Shown: piece by piece, positions 61,834 to 64,000 of the stretch
How the letters are laid out: each line of letters begins with the position of its first letter
How positions within the stretch are numbered: position 1 is the stretch's first letter
Assembly: GCA_009760855.2 (NCBI GenBank)
Contig: WPIO01000359.1
Location: forward strand, 1-64,000
Direction: 5' to 3'
Length of the DNA: 64,000 bases
From: Cristatella mucedo
Lineage: Eukaryota > Bryozoa > Phylactolaemata > Cristatellidae
Notes under the pieces: generated by a model
The model's database searches: none
What the model was told of the DNA's origin: nothing
The model's input: only the letters and a program-made list of their open reading frames with translations
Made by a program: the position numbers and the translations under genes

Positions 61834-61840
61834 AAAAAAA
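61834..61840 (+). other. A-run replacing satellite sequence of equal length
   Basis: Other units read gacgttatcctccctgc. Here tcctccc is replaced by seven A, with the flanks and total length unchanged. It lies 40 bp from the deletion junction at 61796. Confidence 0.8.
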
Positions 61841-64000
61841 TGCAAAAATCATGTACGCATCTTTCCTTCCGAAAATATATATCCTTTATTGTTATAATTA
61901 ATCTTAATTGATCCTTCGTTATCCCGCTAGTAGATCCTTCAAAACGCCGACCTTCCGAGTAAGTTGTCAACTTTGCTCAAACTACTTACGCGTCTTTTTC
62001 TTCCGGAATTATATTTTTTTAATGTTATTGAGCGTCTCAACAAATAAATCATAAACCTTACGGTAGATCTTTCAAACAGCAGGCGTTGAAGGTAACTTAT
62101 CCCCCTGCTGAAACTGTTTACGCTCCTTATTTTTACAGAAATATATGTATCCTTTAGTGCTATAAGTAGTCTCAATATGTACTCCGTTAACCCGTCAGTC
62201 GAGCCTTTAAACGGCCGAGTTTTTGAGTAAGTTATCGTCCCTGCACAAACCATTTACGCTTCTTTTCTTCCGGAAATATATATCCTTGAGTCGTATATGT
62301 TGGCTCTTTAAATAATTAATTATCTTACTAGAGGTACCTTACGACCGCTGGCGTTCCAAGTCAGTTATCTACCCTCCCTAAACCATTTACGCGTCTTTGC
62401 TGTCCGATTTGTATGTCCTTCAGTGTTATTATTTGTCTAAATAAATACTTCGTTATCCTACCGGTAGATCGTTAAAACCTACCCCGTTCCGAGTAAGTTT
62501 TTTTCCTGCTAAAATATTTACGTGTGTTTATTACGGAAATATATTTTTTAGTCTTACTAAGAGTCTCAACAAATAATTCATAAACCCAATGGTAGATCCT
62601 TCAAACAGCAGGCGTTGCAGGTAACTTATCCCCCTGCTGAAACTGTTTACGCTACTTTTTTCTTACTGAATTCTACACGTCCTTTACAGTTAGAATTACT
62701 CTCAATAAGTACTTCGTTAACCCGCCAATGGATCTTGTAAACCGCCGGCTTTTTGAGTAAGTTGTCTTGCCTGCAGATGCAATTCACGTGCCTTTTCTTT
62801 TACAGCTGTGTATCCTTTAGTGATACTAATTGTGTCAAAATATGATTTATTAGCCCGCGGTGAGATGCATCAAACCGCAGACGTTCTTCTCAACTGAGAC
62901 TTTTTACGCTTCTTTATTCTACTAGAAATATATATCCGTAATGTTATCATTATTTTCAATCTATACTTCCTTATCCCGCAAGTAGATTCTTCAAAACGCC
63001 GGCCTTGCGAGTAAGTTATCAACTTTGCTCAAACTACTTACCCGTCTTTCCTTCCGGAAATATATTTTTTAGTGTTAATGAGCGTCTCAACAAATAAATC
63101 ATAAAACTTACGGTAGATCTTTCAAACAGCAGGCGTTGAAGGTAACTTATCCCCTTGCTGAAACTGTTTACGCTCCTTATTTTTTACATAAATATATGTA
63201 TCCTTTAGTGCTATAATTAGTCTCAATAAGTACTCCGTTAACCCGTCAGTCGAGCATTTAAACGGCCAAGTTTTTGAGTAAGTTATCGTCCCTGCACAAA
63301 CCATTTACGCTTCTTTTCTTCCGGAAATATATATCGTTGAGTCGTATATGTTGGCTCTTTAAATAATTAATTATCTTACTAGAGGTACCTTACGACCGCT
63401 GGCGTTCCAAGTCAGTTATCTACCCTCCCTAAACCATTTACGCGTCTTTGCTGTCCGATTTGTATGTCCTTCAGTGTTATTATTTGTCTAAATAAATACT
63501 TCGTTATCCTACCGGTAGATCGTTAAAACCTACCCCGTTCCGAGTTAGTTTTTCTCCTGCTAAAATATTTACGTGTGTTTATTCCGGAAATATATTTTTT
63601 AGTCCTAATATGAGTCTCAACAAATAATTCATAAACCCAATGGTAGATCCTTCAAACAGCAGGCGTTGCAGGTAACTTATCCCCCTGCTGAAACTGTTTA
63701 CGCTACTTTTTTCTTACTGAATTCTACACGTCCTTTACGGTTAGAATTACTCTCAATAAGTACTTCGTTAACCCGCCAATGGATCTTGTAAACCGCCGGC
63801 TTTTTGAGTAAGTTGTCTTGCCTGCAAAAACTATTCACGTGCCTTTTCTTTTACAGCTGTGCATCCTTTAGTGATACTAATTGTGTCAAAATATGATTTG
63901 TTAGCCCGCGGTAAGATGTATCAAACCGCAGACGTTCTTCTCAACTGAGACTTTTTACGCTTCTTTATTCTACTAGAAATATATATCCGTAATGTTATCA

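Larger units (their letters stand above)
35360..64000 (+). repeat. Satellite 3 array, main block (about 134-bp monomer, higher-order)
   Basis: About 28.6 kb of tandem monomers, roughly 210 copies, continuing past the window edge. Most monomers hold ACGCGT, the 8-bp palindrome TTCCGGAA followed by an AT run, and a GTAAGT word. Neighbouring monomers are clearly different, but monomers one higher-order period apart are nearly identical. The recurring frames of 60-105 codons on both strands are copies of the same satellite sequence and not genes. Confidence 0.95.

Noticed and set aside
35494-63304. Recurring 60-105-codon frames on both strands with conserved peptides
   Set aside because: They repeat at the satellite higher-order period and their similarity is that of the DNA. 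Stops and small indels break them in many units.
35360-64000. A CENP-B-box-like word around ttcgttatcccgc in satellite 3
   Set aside because: The required spacing of TTCG, A and CGGG is not met in the monomers I examined.

Overview
This window is eukaryotic repeat DNA with no gene I can support as functional. The only recognisable protein-coding sequence is a decayed, 5'-truncated reverse transcriptase fragment of a CR1/L2-like non-LTR retrotransposon (minus strand, about 34.2-35.4 kb). That element, LTR-type insertions with TG...CA ends and 4-bp target duplications, and long satellite arrays suggest a metazoan, probably an invertebrate. The species cannot be named from sequence alone. Many open reading frames occur, but almost all arise because short tandem units contain few stop codons.

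Layout. 1-2115 is copy A of a roughly 2.1-kb complex unit. 2116-11016 is satellite 1 (about 124-bp monomer, roughly 60 copies). It is split at 4751-5962 by a solo-LTR-like insertion with a TTAT target duplication. 11017-26600 is a very large diverged array of a 16-bp unit with higher-order duplications. It is interrupted at 20726-21588 by a truncated copy of the same LTR in opposite orientation. 26601-27095 is fragment B of the complex unit, followed by a 17-bp minisatellite (27108-27370). 27418-31739 is a block bounded by 148-bp inverted arms. It contains copy C of the complex unit (27703-31525), itself split by a second LTR-like element (28846-30567, TATA target duplication). 31751-32933 holds a CA-rich microsatellite, a 14-bp minisatellite, about 350 bp of unrecognised sequence and a 15-bp minisatellite. 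32934-64000 is satellite 3 (about 134-bp monomer), interrupted once by the retrotransposon fragment and running off the right edge.

The most notable structure is the higher-order organisation of satellite 3. A 16-monomer unit of about 2.14 kb recurs with near-constant spacing between 45.3 and 56.0 kb. Shorter variants nearby are explained by internal deletions, several with microhomology at the junction. This resembles centromeric or pericentromeric satellite organisation, but no centromere function can be shown from sequence. Diverged satellite 3 monomers are also recognisable at the start of complex units A and C, so the two repeat systems share history. No tRNA, rRNA or CRISPR array was recognised.
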